Source: JBBDNV01 sp040877415
Lineage (GTDB): Bacteria > Planctomycetota > Planctomycetia > Pirellulales > PALSA-1355
DNA: 39,472 nucleotides
Direction of reading: 5' to 3'
Assembly: GCA_040877415.1 (NCBI GenBank)
Contig: JBBDNV010000021.1
Span: 1 to 39,472, forward strand
Positions within the stretch are counted from its first letter, which is position 1; each line of letters begins with the position of its first letter. Shown here piece by piece: positions 8,942 to 16,856 of the stretch. The translations under genes were made by a program, and so were the position numbers. The notes beneath the pieces are model-generated. The model made no database searches. It saw only the letters and a list, made by a program, of their open reading frames with translations, and was not told the origin of the DNA.

Positions 8942-8973
8942 TTAACCACCAAGGCACAAAGAAGCACGAAGAG
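8942..8973. repeat. Fragment resembling a widespread dispersed repeat
   Basis: The stretch TTAACCACCAAGGCACAAAG, followed by AAGCACGAAGAG, is A/C-rich and unlike its GC-rich surroundings. It resembles short non-coding repeats I recall from many environmental genomes, where they produce spurious peptides such as NHQGTKKHEE. It lies in the mutM / 9046 divergent intergenic region. There is only one copy here, so calling it a repeat rests on recollection. Confidence 0.35.
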
Positions 8974-9045
8974 ATGAGAATCAAGGAAGCCGGCCTTTGT
9001 GGTAAATTGTTTCCAGAATTCACAACGATGACTGGGAGAAGAACG

Positions 9046-9330
9046 ATGTTATATTTGAACGTACTGTTGACCGTGAAAAACCGCAAGGACATCGAAACGG
9101 TCAAGAATCTGCTGATCGAGGCGGCCAAACATTCGCGCGCCGAGCCCGGCTGTGCCCGGTTCGAGGTCTATCACTCGACGGCCGACGACACGAAATTCGT
9201 GCTCAACGAGCATTGGGCGTCGCAAGCAGCCATCGACGGCCACCGCCAGGGGCACGCCTATACGCAGATTTACCAGCCGAAAGTCATCCCGCTGGTGACG
9301 CGCGAAGGGCACCCGTCGGAGCTCTTGTGA
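9046..9330 (+). CDS. Antibiotic biosynthesis monooxygenase (ABM) domain protein
   Basis: This is a small cytoplasmic dimeric alpha+beta barrel protein of 94 residues. The sequence runs MLYLNVLLTVKNRKDIETVK, then a helix (LLIEAAKHSRAEPGCARFEV), the typical EPGC turn, and VLNEHWASQAAIDGHRQGHA with the conserved E-x-W and H positions. Members include quinol monooxygenases (YgiN-like) and heme-degrading enzymes; nothing here fixes the substrate. The ATG at 9046 is chosen because GGGAGAA lies just upstream; an ATG at 9028 is possible but its additional residues do not fit the family. It lies about 130 bp before trpB on the same strand, with no evidence of functional linkage. Confidence 0.85.
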   Translation: MLYLNVLLTVKNRKDIETVKNLLIEAAKHSRAEPGCARFEVYHSTADDTKFVLNEHWASQAAIDGHRQGHAYTQIYQPKVIPLVTREGHPSELL

Positions 9331-9463
9331 CGCGCCGGCGCCGTCCGCACTTGCCGCAAATCGGCGGCTTGGGGAGAATGGAACCTTTGCTTTCGCCCGG
9401 TTGTCGCTCTTTGTGAGTCCCGCGCGACCGACCAGCGTCCTACTTGCCAAACAGTTCGTGCCC

Positions 9464-10663
9464 ATGCCGGTAACCTCCCACGTGCCCGATTCCGCCGGGC
9501 GATTTGGCCCTTTCGGCGGACGCTACGTCCCCGAAACGCTCACCCGGGCACTCGACGAGCTGGCCGCCGCATACGACCAGGCGCGCGGCGATCGGGCCTT
9601 TCAGGCCGAGTTGGCTGGGCTGCTGCGCCACTATGTCGGCCGCCCCTCGCCCCTGTATCACGCCGAGCGGCTGAGCCGCGAGTGCGGCGGCGCGCAAATC
9701 TATCTCAAGCGCGAAGATTTGAACCACACCGGCGCCCACAAAATCAACAACACGCTGGGCCAGGCCCTGCTCACCATGCGCATGGGCAAGCATCGCGTGA
9801 TCGCCGAAACGGGCGCCGGCCAGCACGGCGTGGCCACGGCCACGGCCTGTGCCCGGTTTGGACTGGCGTGCGTGGTTTACATGGGCGAAGAGGACATTCG
9901 CCGCCAGCAGCCCAACGTTTTCAGCATGAAGCTCTTGGGGGCCGAAGTGCGGCCGGTCGCCGGCGGCTCGCGCACGCTGCGCGACGCGATTAACGAAGCG
10001 ATGCGCGACTGGATGGCCTCGGTCGAAACGACGCACTACATCCTTGGCTCCGTGGTCGGCCCGCACCCGTTTCCGCTCATCGTGCGCGATTTCCAAGCGG
10101 TGATCGGCCGCGAAACGATCGAGCAATCGCGCCAGCAAATCGGCAGGCTGCCCGATCTGGTCGTGGCCTGTGTCGGCGGCGGCAGCAACGCGGCCGGAAT
10201 GTTCTACCCCTTTATCGAGGAAAAGGGGGTGGAGCTGGTGGGCGTCGAGGCCGGCGGGCGATCGGCCAAAATGGGCGATCACGCTTCGCCCCTGTCCTAT
10301 GGCCAGCCCGGCGTGCTGCACGGCAGCTACAGTTACGTGATGCAGGACGAAGACGGGCAAACCTGCGACGTGCACTCGATTTCCGCGGGACTCGACTATC
10401 CGGGCGTCGGGCCCGAGCACAGCTATTGGAAGGAAACCGGCCGCGTGACGTACACCACCTGCCGCGACGACGAAGCGCTGGCGGCTTTTTCCACGCTCGC
10501 GCGCAGCGAAGGCATTCTGCCCGCGCTGGAAAGCGCGCACGCCGTGGCCAAGGCGATCGAGCTGGCCAAGGTTCGGTCGAACGACGAAGTCATCGTGGTC
10601 TGTCTGTCGGGACGCGGCGACAAAGACGCGGCGGAGATCGCGCGCTTGACGGGCGGTGGTTGA
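9464..10663 (+). CDS. trpB: Tryptophan synthase beta chain
   Basis: TrpB condenses indole with L-serine using pyridoxal phosphate, the last step of tryptophan synthesis, in an alpha2-beta2 complex with TrpA. The 399-residue length is standard. The PLP Schiff-base lysine is K93 in LNHTGAHKINNTLGQ, and the phosphate-binding loop is CVGGGSNAAGMF. The N-terminal GRFGPFGGRYVPETL is a TrpB hallmark. The ATG at 9464 places this motif at the usual distance; the frame is open a little further upstream, but those residues are not family-like. trpA begins at the next base after the stop (TGAATG), implying translational coupling. No tryptophan leader peptide or attenuator is visible in the 130 bp upstream. 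Confidence 0.98.
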   Translation: MPVTSHVPDSAGRFGPFGGRYVPETLTRALDELAAAYDQARGDRAFQAELAGLLRHYVGRPSPLYHAERLSRECGGAQIYLKREDLNHTGAHKINNTLGQALLTMRMGKHRVIAETGAGQHGVATATACARFGLACVVYMGEEDIRRQQPNVFSMKLLGAEVRPVAGGSRTLRDAINEAMRDWMASVETTHYILGSVVGPHPFPLIVRDFQAVIGRETIEQSRQQIGRLPDLVVACVGGGSNAAGMFYPFIEEKGVELVGVEAGGRSAKMGDHASPLSYGQPGVLHGSYSYVMQDEDGQTCDVHSISAGLDYPGVGPEHSYWKETGRVTYTTCRDDEALAAFSTLARSEGILPALESAHAVAKAIELAKVRSNDEVIVVCLSGRGDKDAAEIARLTGGG

Positions 10664-11464
10664 ATGTCGCGAATCGACGAACTCTTTGCAAAGCTTCGCT
10701 CCCAAGGCAAAAAGGCGCTGATGCCTTTCGTCACGGCCGGCGATCCTGATTTGGAGTTCACCGCGGCGGTGCTCAAGGAACTCGTCGCGCGCGGCAGCCA
10801 TCTGTGCGAGCTGGGCATCCCCTACAGCGACCCGATCGCCGACGGACCGGTGATTCAGGAGTCGTATACCCGGGCCCTGGCCCACAAGATCAAGCTGGCG
10901 GCGATTCTTGAAATGCTGGGCGGCGTGGCGCCGAATGTGCCGGCTCCGATCGTGACCATGGTCAGCTACGCGATCGTCTTGCGGCACGGCCTGGCCCGGT
11001 ACGTCGACGACGCTCAGAAAGCGGGCGCCGCCGGGGCGATTGTGCCCGACTTGCCGGCCGAGGAATCGGACGATCTGGCCAAAATCTGCCGCAAAACCGA
11101 CTTCAGCCTCGTGCAGCTCGTCACCCCGACCACGCCCCGCCAGCGGGCGGTGAAAATCGCGGAGCGTTCGACCGGCTTTCTCTACTACGTCTCGGTGACC
11201 GGCATCACCGGCGAGCGAACGCAACTGCCGCAAAGCCTGGTCGACAACGTCGGCTGGCTGCGCGGGCAGACGCCCTTGCCAATTTGCATCGGCTTCGGGA
11301 TCAGCAAGCCCGAGCACGTCAAGCAGCTTGCCCCCGTAGCCGACGGCCTGATCGTCGGCTCGGCCATCGTCCGTCGGATCGCCGCCGCCAAGACGAAGCC
11401 CCGCGAAGCGGTGCTCAAGGACGTCGGCGATTACGTGGCGAGCTTGATCGCGGCCCTTTCGTAG
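10664..11464 (+). CDS. trpA: Tryptophan synthase alpha chain
   Basis: TrpA cleaves indole-3-glycerol phosphate to indole and glyceraldehyde 3-phosphate, and channels the indole to TrpB. It is a TIM barrel of 266 residues. The two catalytic acids fall exactly at E49 (in CELGIPYSDP) and D60 (in PIADGPVIQ). Loop 6 (YYVSVTGITGERTQLP) and the phosphate-binding region GFGISKPEHV are intact. It follows trpB with no gap. The stop codon TAG is contained in the first bases of a palindromic element (GTAGGTCAGG at 11461-11470). No other trp genes are in the window. Confidence 0.98.
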   Translation: MSRIDELFAKLRSQGKKALMPFVTAGDPDLEFTAAVLKELVARGSHLCELGIPYSDPIADGPVIQESYTRALAHKIKLAAILEMLGGVAPNVPAPIVTMVSYAIVLRHGLARYVDDAQKAGAAGAIVPDLPAEESDDLAKICRKTDFSLVQLVTPTTPRQRAVKIAERSTGFLYYVSVTGITGERTQLPQSLVDNVGWLRGQTPLPICIGFGISKPEHVKQLAPVADGLIVGSAIVRRIAAAKTKPREAVLKDVGDYVASLIAALS

Positions 11465-11558
11465 GTCAGGTGTTGCGGATACGCAACGTGTAGGTCAGGC
11501 ATTTGCCTGACGAGAGAGCTCGTGCGAACGTCATGTCAGGCGAGACGCCTGACCTACC
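11461..11558. repeat. Palindromic element with 10-bp inverted ends, after trpA
   Basis: GTAGGTCAGG (11461-11470) and CCTGACCTAC (11549-11558) are perfect inverted ends. Inside are three compact hairpins: GTTGCG-GATA-CGCAAC (11472-11487), GTCAGGC-ATTT-GCCTGAC (11494-11511) and GTCAGGCG-AGA-CGCCTGAC (11535-11553). The first bases include the trpA stop codon. It could act as a processing or termination structure between trpA and the next gene. A related copy lies at 12371-12422. Confidence 0.8.
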
Positions 11559-11568
11559 AGGAGACATG

Positions 11569-12330
11569 ATGCAAATGAGCCGCTGGCGCGATTTCCTTCG
11601 CGTTCCGTCGTTCGCGGTGGCGTATAGCGTCAACGCTCTGGTCCTCCTTGCGTTCGCGCTGTGGATGTTCTTCGATCTTCACTTCGAGTTCTTCCTGGCC
11701 ACGCTCAAGCATGATCTCGGCATTGAACCGATCTTCGGTCCAAGACTCTGGAATCAGTATGGGTGGGACGAGTTCGGACCCCACCTCGCATTGCTAGTGG
11801 TGCTCGATGTGCTGGCGATCGGTTCAGCGGTGGTGGTAGTCTATCGGCTCTTGTACGGCAGAGCGGCAGGACGCTCCTTGCGATCCGTCGGGCTGGTAGT
11901 GGCACTCATCGCGATTTGGCTGGGGTTATTCCAGTATTGGCGATTTTCACTGCAGGAAGCAGGCTTCGAATGGAACCTGCGCCGAGCCTTGCCCGAGATC
12001 AAAGCCGACGCTGCGATCTTGCTGGCCGAATGGCCGCAATCCGACGGGGCGCTGCCGTTCTTTGGGCGATACATGTCGTCGCCTCAAGATTTTCCCCGCA
12101 GACTCTTTCGCGGTGATGAACCGCTTAGCTGGCTAGCCGGTATCTATAAGCTTGATGACGGTGGACTCCGATTCCATCTCTTCTTCAGCATTAAGATGTT
12201 GGAATATCACCCTGGTACAAATCGACCCACGTCCTATCGCCACCGCGATTTTACCTATGCAATTGAGGGCTGCACGGAGCTCGAACCGAACTGGTTTCTC
12301 GTATCGTACCGGATTTCCAGAACTCCGTAG
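11569..12330 (+). CDS. Hypothetical membrane protein
   Basis: I do not recognise this 253-residue protein. It has a hydrophobic segment near the N-terminus (about 14-34), a second at about 72-93 (LALLVVLDVLAIGSAVVVV) and a third at about 105-123 (VGLVVALIAIWLGLF). A soluble region of about 125 residues follows, rich in aromatic residues (FRGDEPLSWLAGIYKLDDGG; FHLFFSIKMLEYH). An AGGAG site at 11559-11563 could serve any of the ATG codons at 11566, 11569 or 11575; 11569 is chosen for spacing. It is flanked on both sides by related palindromes and shares no obvious pathway with trpA. Its codon choice looks less GC-biased than its neighbours. It may be a lineage-specific or acquired gene. Confidence 0.7.
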   Translation: MQMSRWRDFLRVPSFAVAYSVNALVLLAFALWMFFDLHFEFFLATLKHDLGIEPIFGPRLWNQYGWDEFGPHLALLVVLDVLAIGSAVVVVYRLLYGRAAGRSLRSVGLVVALIAIWLGLFQYWRFSLQEAGFEWNLRRALPEIKADAAILLAEWPQSDGALPFFGRYMSSPQDFPRRLFRGDEPLSWLAGIYKLDDGGLRFHLFFSIKMLEYHPGTNRPTSYRHRDFTYAIEGCTELEPNWFLVSYRISRTP

Positions 12331-12370
12331 CTCACACGTCTCGCATGACAGGGAGTTCGCGCGAGCGTCT

Positions 12371-12422
12371 GCCTGACAAAACTAGGGAGCGGGCGACGAT
12401 GTCAGGCTAAAGCCTGACCTAC
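12371..12422. repeat. Partial second copy of the trpA-side palindrome family
   Basis: GCCTGAC (12371-12377) is followed after a spacer by the perfect hairpin GTCAGGCT-AA-AGCCTGAC (12401-12418) and then CTAC. The order GCCTGAC, spacer, GTCAGGC, GCCTGACCTAC is the same as in the right half of the 11461-11558 element. It stands between two convergent stops (12330 plus, 12432 minus), where it may serve as a bidirectional transcript end. Confidence 0.65.
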
Positions 12423-12431
12423 GTTTGCGCT

Positions 12432-14570
12432 TCAAATCGTCACGCTCTCGTCGCGGGGGCGGGGGTTGAACAGAAGCTCGACGTCGTCGATGCGGATGAA
12501 CGCCTCGCCCGCGGGCAATTCCAACACACCGGGTGTTTTCTTTTCAACAATGACCGCTACGCCGATGCCGCGGTTGGTTTGCATGGCATTGCCGTCCTGG
12601 CTGCGGAGCGTGACCGCGACTTCGAAGCGCTCGTACTGGGGCTTCCCCAATTCGCTCCACGGAGGTTGAAACTCAACAGAAGCGAACTCGCGATGCGCAG
12701 CGTGATTCTTCTTCAAATCCAAAAATGCGAAGAGCGCCAGCCGGCAGGCAAAATGTTTCAGAAACGCGTCGCGATAAAACTCGGCCGTCGAGCCGGCGCC
12801 GCAGGCGAAGACCGAAAACGTGAATCGGCCGGCCATTGGATTGCGCACTTCCTGCGAGAGCATCGCGCGGGCGCCCGCTTCTACCGACGGCCCTTCGGCC
12901 CGTCCGCCGCAGCCGAATCCGATGGCCGCGTGATACGGTCCGCCGCGCGAGTTGGCGGGATCGTTCAGCATGGCGACGTGCAACCGGCCGGGACTCTCCG
13001 GCCGGGCCAGCGGAGAGGCTTGCCAGGTCTTGGCCCGCTCGGCCGTTCCGTGGGGCAAGAGCGGCAGGCCGCTTTCGAAATCGGTGTCGCCGATCTGCCG
13101 ATCGTCGTAGGGCGGGACGAAGGCCAGGTCGCCCTCGGGCTCGCGGCGCTCGCTGGTGGCCGGTGTCGTGCCCAGCAGGGCTCGGAGCGGTTCGCCGCTG
13201 CTGACCAACATCGGCCGGCCCGTGCGATCGGGGAAGGTGGCTTCGTGGCTAATGCCCAAGAGATGGAAAATCGTGGCGGTCAGATCGGGCGGCTGGACGC
13301 GATTCGACGCCGGATAGCCGCCGGTCTTGTCGCTCGATCCGTACACCTGCCCACCGCGGATGCCGGCTCCGGCCAGCACGAAGCTGAACACGTGCCCCCA
13401 ATGGTCGCGGCCACCGTATTCGTTGATCTTGGGCGTGCGGCCGAACTCGGCGACGGCCACCACCAGCGTTTCGTCCAAGAGGCCGCGCTGCTCCAAGTCT
13501 TCGATGAGCGCCGAATATCCGACGTCAAAAATCGGGCAAAGCGCGTCCTGCAGTCGGTCGGCGTTCTGGGCGTGCGTGTCCCACATCGGATTGGTGACCG
13601 CCGTGTCGCCCGGCTCGCGCGGCCATCCGACGTGCACCAATCGCACGCCGGCTTCGATCAGCCGCCGGGCCAACAGCACGCACTGTCCCCAGCGGTTTTT
13701 GCCGTAGCGCTCGCGCACCGCCTCGGGCTCGTCGCGCACGCGGAAGGCGTCGCGGGCTCCGCCGGAGGTCAACAAACCAAACGCGGCCTGGCGGATCTTG
13801 TCGAAATCGCGCACGGCGGCGGATCGTTCGAGCTGGTCCAGGTGCCGCCCGACTTGTTCGAACAGCGACACGCGCCGTGCGAGCCTGAGCGGCGAAATGT
13901 CGTTTTCGAGCGCGAGGCCTTCGATGCGGTAATTCTCGTCCGACGGGTCGCCGATGAAGCGGTCGGGATCCCACTGCGCGCCCAAGAAACCGCCCGTCTG
14001 GCCGGCGGGCCGCACGTTCTCGTTGAGCCGGATGATGTCGGGAATCCATACGCTAGTGAGCGCCGGCACGCGCTCGCTCGGCTTGAGCATCTTGACGATC
14101 GAGCCGAAGTACGGCCAATCGCTGGGCTTGATTTCGCGGGCAGTGCCCCCGGGGTACTTGTTGCCCGTCAGCACCCAGTAGCCGCTGGTGTCGTGCGTGT
14201 TGTCGTCGGTCGACATCGAGCGGACCACGGCCAGCCTATCGGCGATGCGCGCGGTGCGCGGCAACAGCTCGCAGAACTGGATGCCCGGCACGTTGGTGGC
14301 GATCGGCCGAAACGGCCCGCGGATTTCGACGGGCGCCAGCGGCTTGGGATCGAACGTCTCGTGCTGCGGAGGCCCGCCTTGCAGCCACAGGTAGATGACG
14401 TTCTTGGCCCGGCCGAATGTCGGATCGCCCGCAACGGTGGCCGCCTGAGCTTGCGCCCGCAACAGGGCCGGCAGCGAGAGGCCCAGCAGATTCAAGCCGC
14501 CGATGCGCATCAGCTCGCGCCGCGTGATTCTGTCGCACAGCGTATAGGGCCGATCTTCAATCGAGAGCAC
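12432..14570 (-). CDS. DUF1501 protein with long C-terminal extension
   Basis: The product is 712 residues. A twin-arginine-like signal (DRITRRELMRIGGLNLLGLS) opens the protein, so Tat export is likely. Residues up to about 475 form the DUF1501 domain, an alkaline-phosphatase-fold sulfatase-like family: YLWLQGGPPQHETFDPKP, MWDTHAQN, VVAVAEFGRTPKIN and GGRDHWGHVFSFVLAGAG are its usual motifs. About 235 further residues follow, including a segment RFTFSVFACGAGSTAEFYRD and a beta-rich end. Ordinary DUF1501 proteins stop near 460-490, so this is the extended type. No substrate is known. The GTG at 14570 is preferred to an upstream ATG because GGGGGAG lies about 8 bases before it and the Tat motif then lies near the start. 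Its start is 77 bp after the lnt stop on the same strand. Confidence 0.85.
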   Translation of the reverse strand: MLSIEDRPYTLCDRITRRELMRIGGLNLLGLSLPALLRAQAQAATVAGDPTFGRAKNVIYLWLQGGPPQHETFDPKPLAPVEIRGPFRPIATNVPGIQFCELLPRTARIADRLAVVRSMSTDDNTHDTSGYWVLTGNKYPGGTAREIKPSDWPYFGSIVKMLKPSERVPALTSVWIPDIIRLNENVRPAGQTGGFLGAQWDPDRFIGDPSDENYRIEGLALENDISPLRLARRVSLFEQVGRHLDQLERSAAVRDFDKIRQAAFGLLTSGGARDAFRVRDEPEAVRERYGKNRWGQCVLLARRLIEAGVRLVHVGWPREPGDTAVTNPMWDTHAQNADRLQDALCPIFDVGYSALIEDLEQRGLLDETLVVAVAEFGRTPKINEYGGRDHWGHVFSFVLAGAGIRGGQVYGSSDKTGGYPASNRVQPPDLTATIFHLLGISHEATFPDRTGRPMLVSSGEPLRALLGTTPATSERREPEGDLAFVPPYDDRQIGDTDFESGLPLLPHGTAERAKTWQASPLARPESPGRLHVAMLNDPANSRGGPYHAAIGFGCGGRAEGPSVEAGARAMLSQEVRNPMAGRFTFSVFACGAGSTAEFYRDAFLKHFACRLALFAFLDLKKNHAAHREFASVEFQPPWSELGKPQYERFEVAVTLRSQDGNAMQTNRGIGVAVIVEKKTPGVLELPAGEAFIRIDDVELLFNPRPRDESVTI

Positions 14571-14647
14571 GTGTCGTCTCCCCCTTGGAGTCCGATGGCT
14601 GGCCGACTCGGCGGCATCGCGGGTGCCAATAGTATAGCGAACGCGCA

Positions 14648-16354
14648 CTACGGCAGCCAGCGCCGGCGCGCAAAAGCTACAAGGCCAAGAATCGCCCAGA
14701 AAATACACGAAACAATCGGTAACCAATCACCGCAAACAACGTAGGGCGAAACGCGTCGATCGATCGGCACTTGCCCAATGAGAAACTCCGAGTCGTCCGA
14801 GCAATGCTGCATTGTGAGGATTTCACCATTCCCATCCACAAAGCTCGACAAGCCATTCTTGGCGATCCGGACGAACGCCCTTCGACATTCAATGGCGCGC
14901 ATGCGCTGAGCGTCGACACTCAATTGCGCGTACTGTGAACCGGCAAAGGCAGATTCATCTGCCGCACCAACAAAGAAATCGGGTCTTCGGTCCGAGCATC
15001 GCATCAGTCGACGGTGCAACGCTGCGTATGCTACCTCAAAGCAGATGCTGCAGGCGAGTTGGTAGGTGTGCCCGGCATCGGTCAGCGTAAAGGTCGAGCA
15101 TCGAGTTCCGCGGTGAAACGGGCCCGCGTATGCTGGGTCACTGGGAGGCGCCGGCAAGAGGCCAAGATTCAGTGCCACGCGCGGCTGAAACTCGCGCCAT
15201 GGAACCAGATAAACCTTGTCGTGGCAGCCTTGAAATCCTCGCGCCGGTGAGATCATAGCCAATGAATTATATCGTCGCAGCACCGCCTCACCGCGGACGA
15301 TTTCGTGGCGCCGACAGCCAGCGATCACTGCCGCCCCTAATTGTTCGCTCAACTTCTCCATCCGGCTTACAACGTCGTCTTCCTCGTGCAGGCCGTAACG
15401 TCCATTCGACCCTCGGGCCGGTTCCGCTTCGTCGGCCACCGGGACGCGAGTGAGGATCGGCGCCGGACACGTAGTTTCCGCCCACACGAATAGCGCGACG
15501 TGCTCTCCATTCGCGAGCTGTTGCACGTTTCGCGTCAACTCCGCGACTCCGCCCGCCTCAAGTACGGATGTGACACCACCTGGGACGAGCGCCACCAAGG
15601 GACCGGACTGGCATCGTTGCGATAATCGCCACCCACCATAAAGCCATGTCCCGACAAGCAGGACGAGCGAGCTCGATAGGCCGACCAGCAGCGCGGTCCG
15701 TTTCGTGGTGTTGTTCGCTCGAGGGAAGAGCATCTGCAGTGCGTCGAAGGAGGCGCCGTTCACGGCGGCGACAATCCACGAGAGAATGTAGACGCCGCCA
15801 ATGTCCGCCGCTTGGATGAGGCGAGGCCACTCGACCAGCAGCGAGCCCAATTGGAGGTACGGGAATGGGACCTCGACGAACAGAGCCATGAAATGCATGC
15901 GAGCAAACTCCATCGGTACCCATATGAGCGGAAGGGCGATTCCCATTGGCAACGCGAATTGGCGCACGAGCCAGCGCCCGGCAATCGCCGCCGCCACCCA
16001 TGGAAGGGATGCAAGAATGGATACCGTGATCCACGCTGACTCGACGCTTCCCGCGTACACGACGCGGAAACACTCCAGGCCGAACAAATGGCAAATGATG
16101 GCGCCGGCCAGCACGCCCAGGTAGAGCCCGGGGCGCCAGGTGATTGTCAGCGTCCATGCGAACGGAACCAACGCAATCCATGCGAGCCAGCGGCCGGCCG
16201 GCTCCGAAAAACACCAGCCAAGCGCCGCACCGGAAACGACCGAAGCCATGACGCCCAAGGCACCTGCGACGGCGCAACGAGCATCGAGACGCCAATTCAA
16301 CAAGTTCCCGGCTGGAACTGGGGATGCCGATGGTAATTCTAGGCGCGTCTGCAC
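14648..16354 (-). CDS. lnt: Apolipoprotein N-acyltransferase
   Basis: Lnt is an inner-membrane enzyme that adds the third acyl chain to the N-terminal cysteine of lipoproteins. The product is 568 residues. The N-terminal half has about six to eight hydrophobic segments; the C-terminal half is a nitrilase-fold domain. The catalytic triad is readable as E293 (FVWAETTCP), K380 (GCHDKVYLVPWREF) and C438 (CSICFEVAY). The stretch SVDAQRMRAIECRRAFVRIA and a final membrane helix before RRRWLP also match. The GTG start lies 8 bases after the stop of the upstream DUF1573 gene, with no clear ribosome-binding site, which suggests translational coupling. Several putative lipoproteins in the window (for example the 833-residue protein and the efflux adaptor) would be substrates. 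Confidence 0.92.
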   Translation of the reverse strand: MQTRLELPSASPVPAGNLLNWRLDARCAVAGALGVMASVVSGAALGWCFSEPAGRWLAWIALVPFAWTLTITWRPGLYLGVLAGAIICHLFGLECFRVVYAGSVESAWITVSILASLPWVAAAIAGRWLVRQFALPMGIALPLIWVPMEFARMHFMALFVEVPFPYLQLGSLLVEWPRLIQAADIGGVYILSWIVAAVNGASFDALQMLFPRANNTTKRTALLVGLSSSLVLLVGTWLYGGWRLSQRCQSGPLVALVPGGVTSVLEAGGVAELTRNVQQLANGEHVALFVWAETTCPAPILTRVPVADEAEPARGSNGRYGLHEEDDVVSRMEKLSEQLGAAVIAGCRRHEIVRGEAVLRRYNSLAMISPARGFQGCHDKVYLVPWREFQPRVALNLGLLPAPPSDPAYAGPFHRGTRCSTFTLTDAGHTYQLACSICFEVAYAALHRRLMRCSDRRPDFFVGAADESAFAGSQYAQLSVDAQRMRAIECRRAFVRIAKNGLSSFVDGNGEILTMQHCSDDSEFLIGQVPIDRRVSPYVVCGDWLPIVSCIFWAILGLVAFARRRWLP

Positions 16355-16362
16355 GGCACTAG

Positions 16363-16821
16363 CTAGTCCGCCACGGCACGGGCCGTATATTCCGCGCTCA
16401 CCGGTTGGGCAGCTACCGATTCGCCCTGGATCGTCAAGCGGATCGACGATTGCCCTGGCGCGTCAGCATAGACAACGAAATTGTAACGAAATCGGCCGGG
16501 AGCGGGCGTTCGAAACGTTGCCTTCACCTCGAAATCTTCCCCGGGCTCCACGCTTCCCGGCTCGCTGGTGAACGATGAGATGCACCCTTTCGCCGAACAA
16601 TACGAGTTGGCACCCAGAAAGTGGACTGGCTCCGATCCGGAGTTGTGCAACACGAACGCGACGGGGTAGCGCGTCTTGGGCACAACCGTTCCCAAATCAC
16701 ACACCCGGATGGGAACTTCGATGGACGGTCGGTTCGTGCGCACCAGCATGAATAGCCCCAGCCCAATCGCGCTCATCGCAGCAACGGCCTGCGCGGATAC
16801 ATGGCACCCTGCTACTCGCAT
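16363..16821 (-). CDS. DUF1573-like exported protein
   Basis: The product is 152 residues. A hydrophobic N-terminal segment (about 7-28, AVAAMSAIGLGLFML) acts as a signal or anchor. The rest is one Ig-like beta domain of the DUF1573 type: DLGTVVPKTRYPVAFVLHNS, then SEPVHFLGANSYCSAKGC with two cysteines, then PGSVEPGEDFEVKATFRTP and a terminal beta strand. Such domains in planctomycetes are extracytoplasmic and have no known catalytic role. The ATG at 16821 is chosen because the open frame upstream overlaps the previous gene and is not protein-like. It sits 35 bp after that gene and 8 bp before lnt, so it is probably the middle gene of a three-gene operon. Confidence 0.75.
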   Translation of the reverse strand: MRVAGCHVSAQAVAAMSAIGLGLFMLVRTNRPSIEVPIRVCDLGTVVPKTRYPVAFVLHNSGSEPVHFLGANSYCSAKGCISSFTSEPGSVEPGEDFEVKATFRTPAPGRFRYNFVVYADAPGQSSIRLTIQGESVAAQPVSAEYTARAVAD

Positions 16822-16856
16822 GATGTGGATTTCGCCTATGCGGCCTGATGCCGTGC

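Noticed and set aside
9440..11317. Minus-strand open frame of 625 codons opposite trpB-trpA
   Set aside because: Both trp genes are unmistakable; the antisense frame shows low-complexity Arg/His/Ala sequence only.
12579..14744. Plus-strand open frame of 721 codons opposite the long DUF1501 gene
   Set aside because: The minus-strand protein has Tat and DUF1501 motifs; the plus frame has none.
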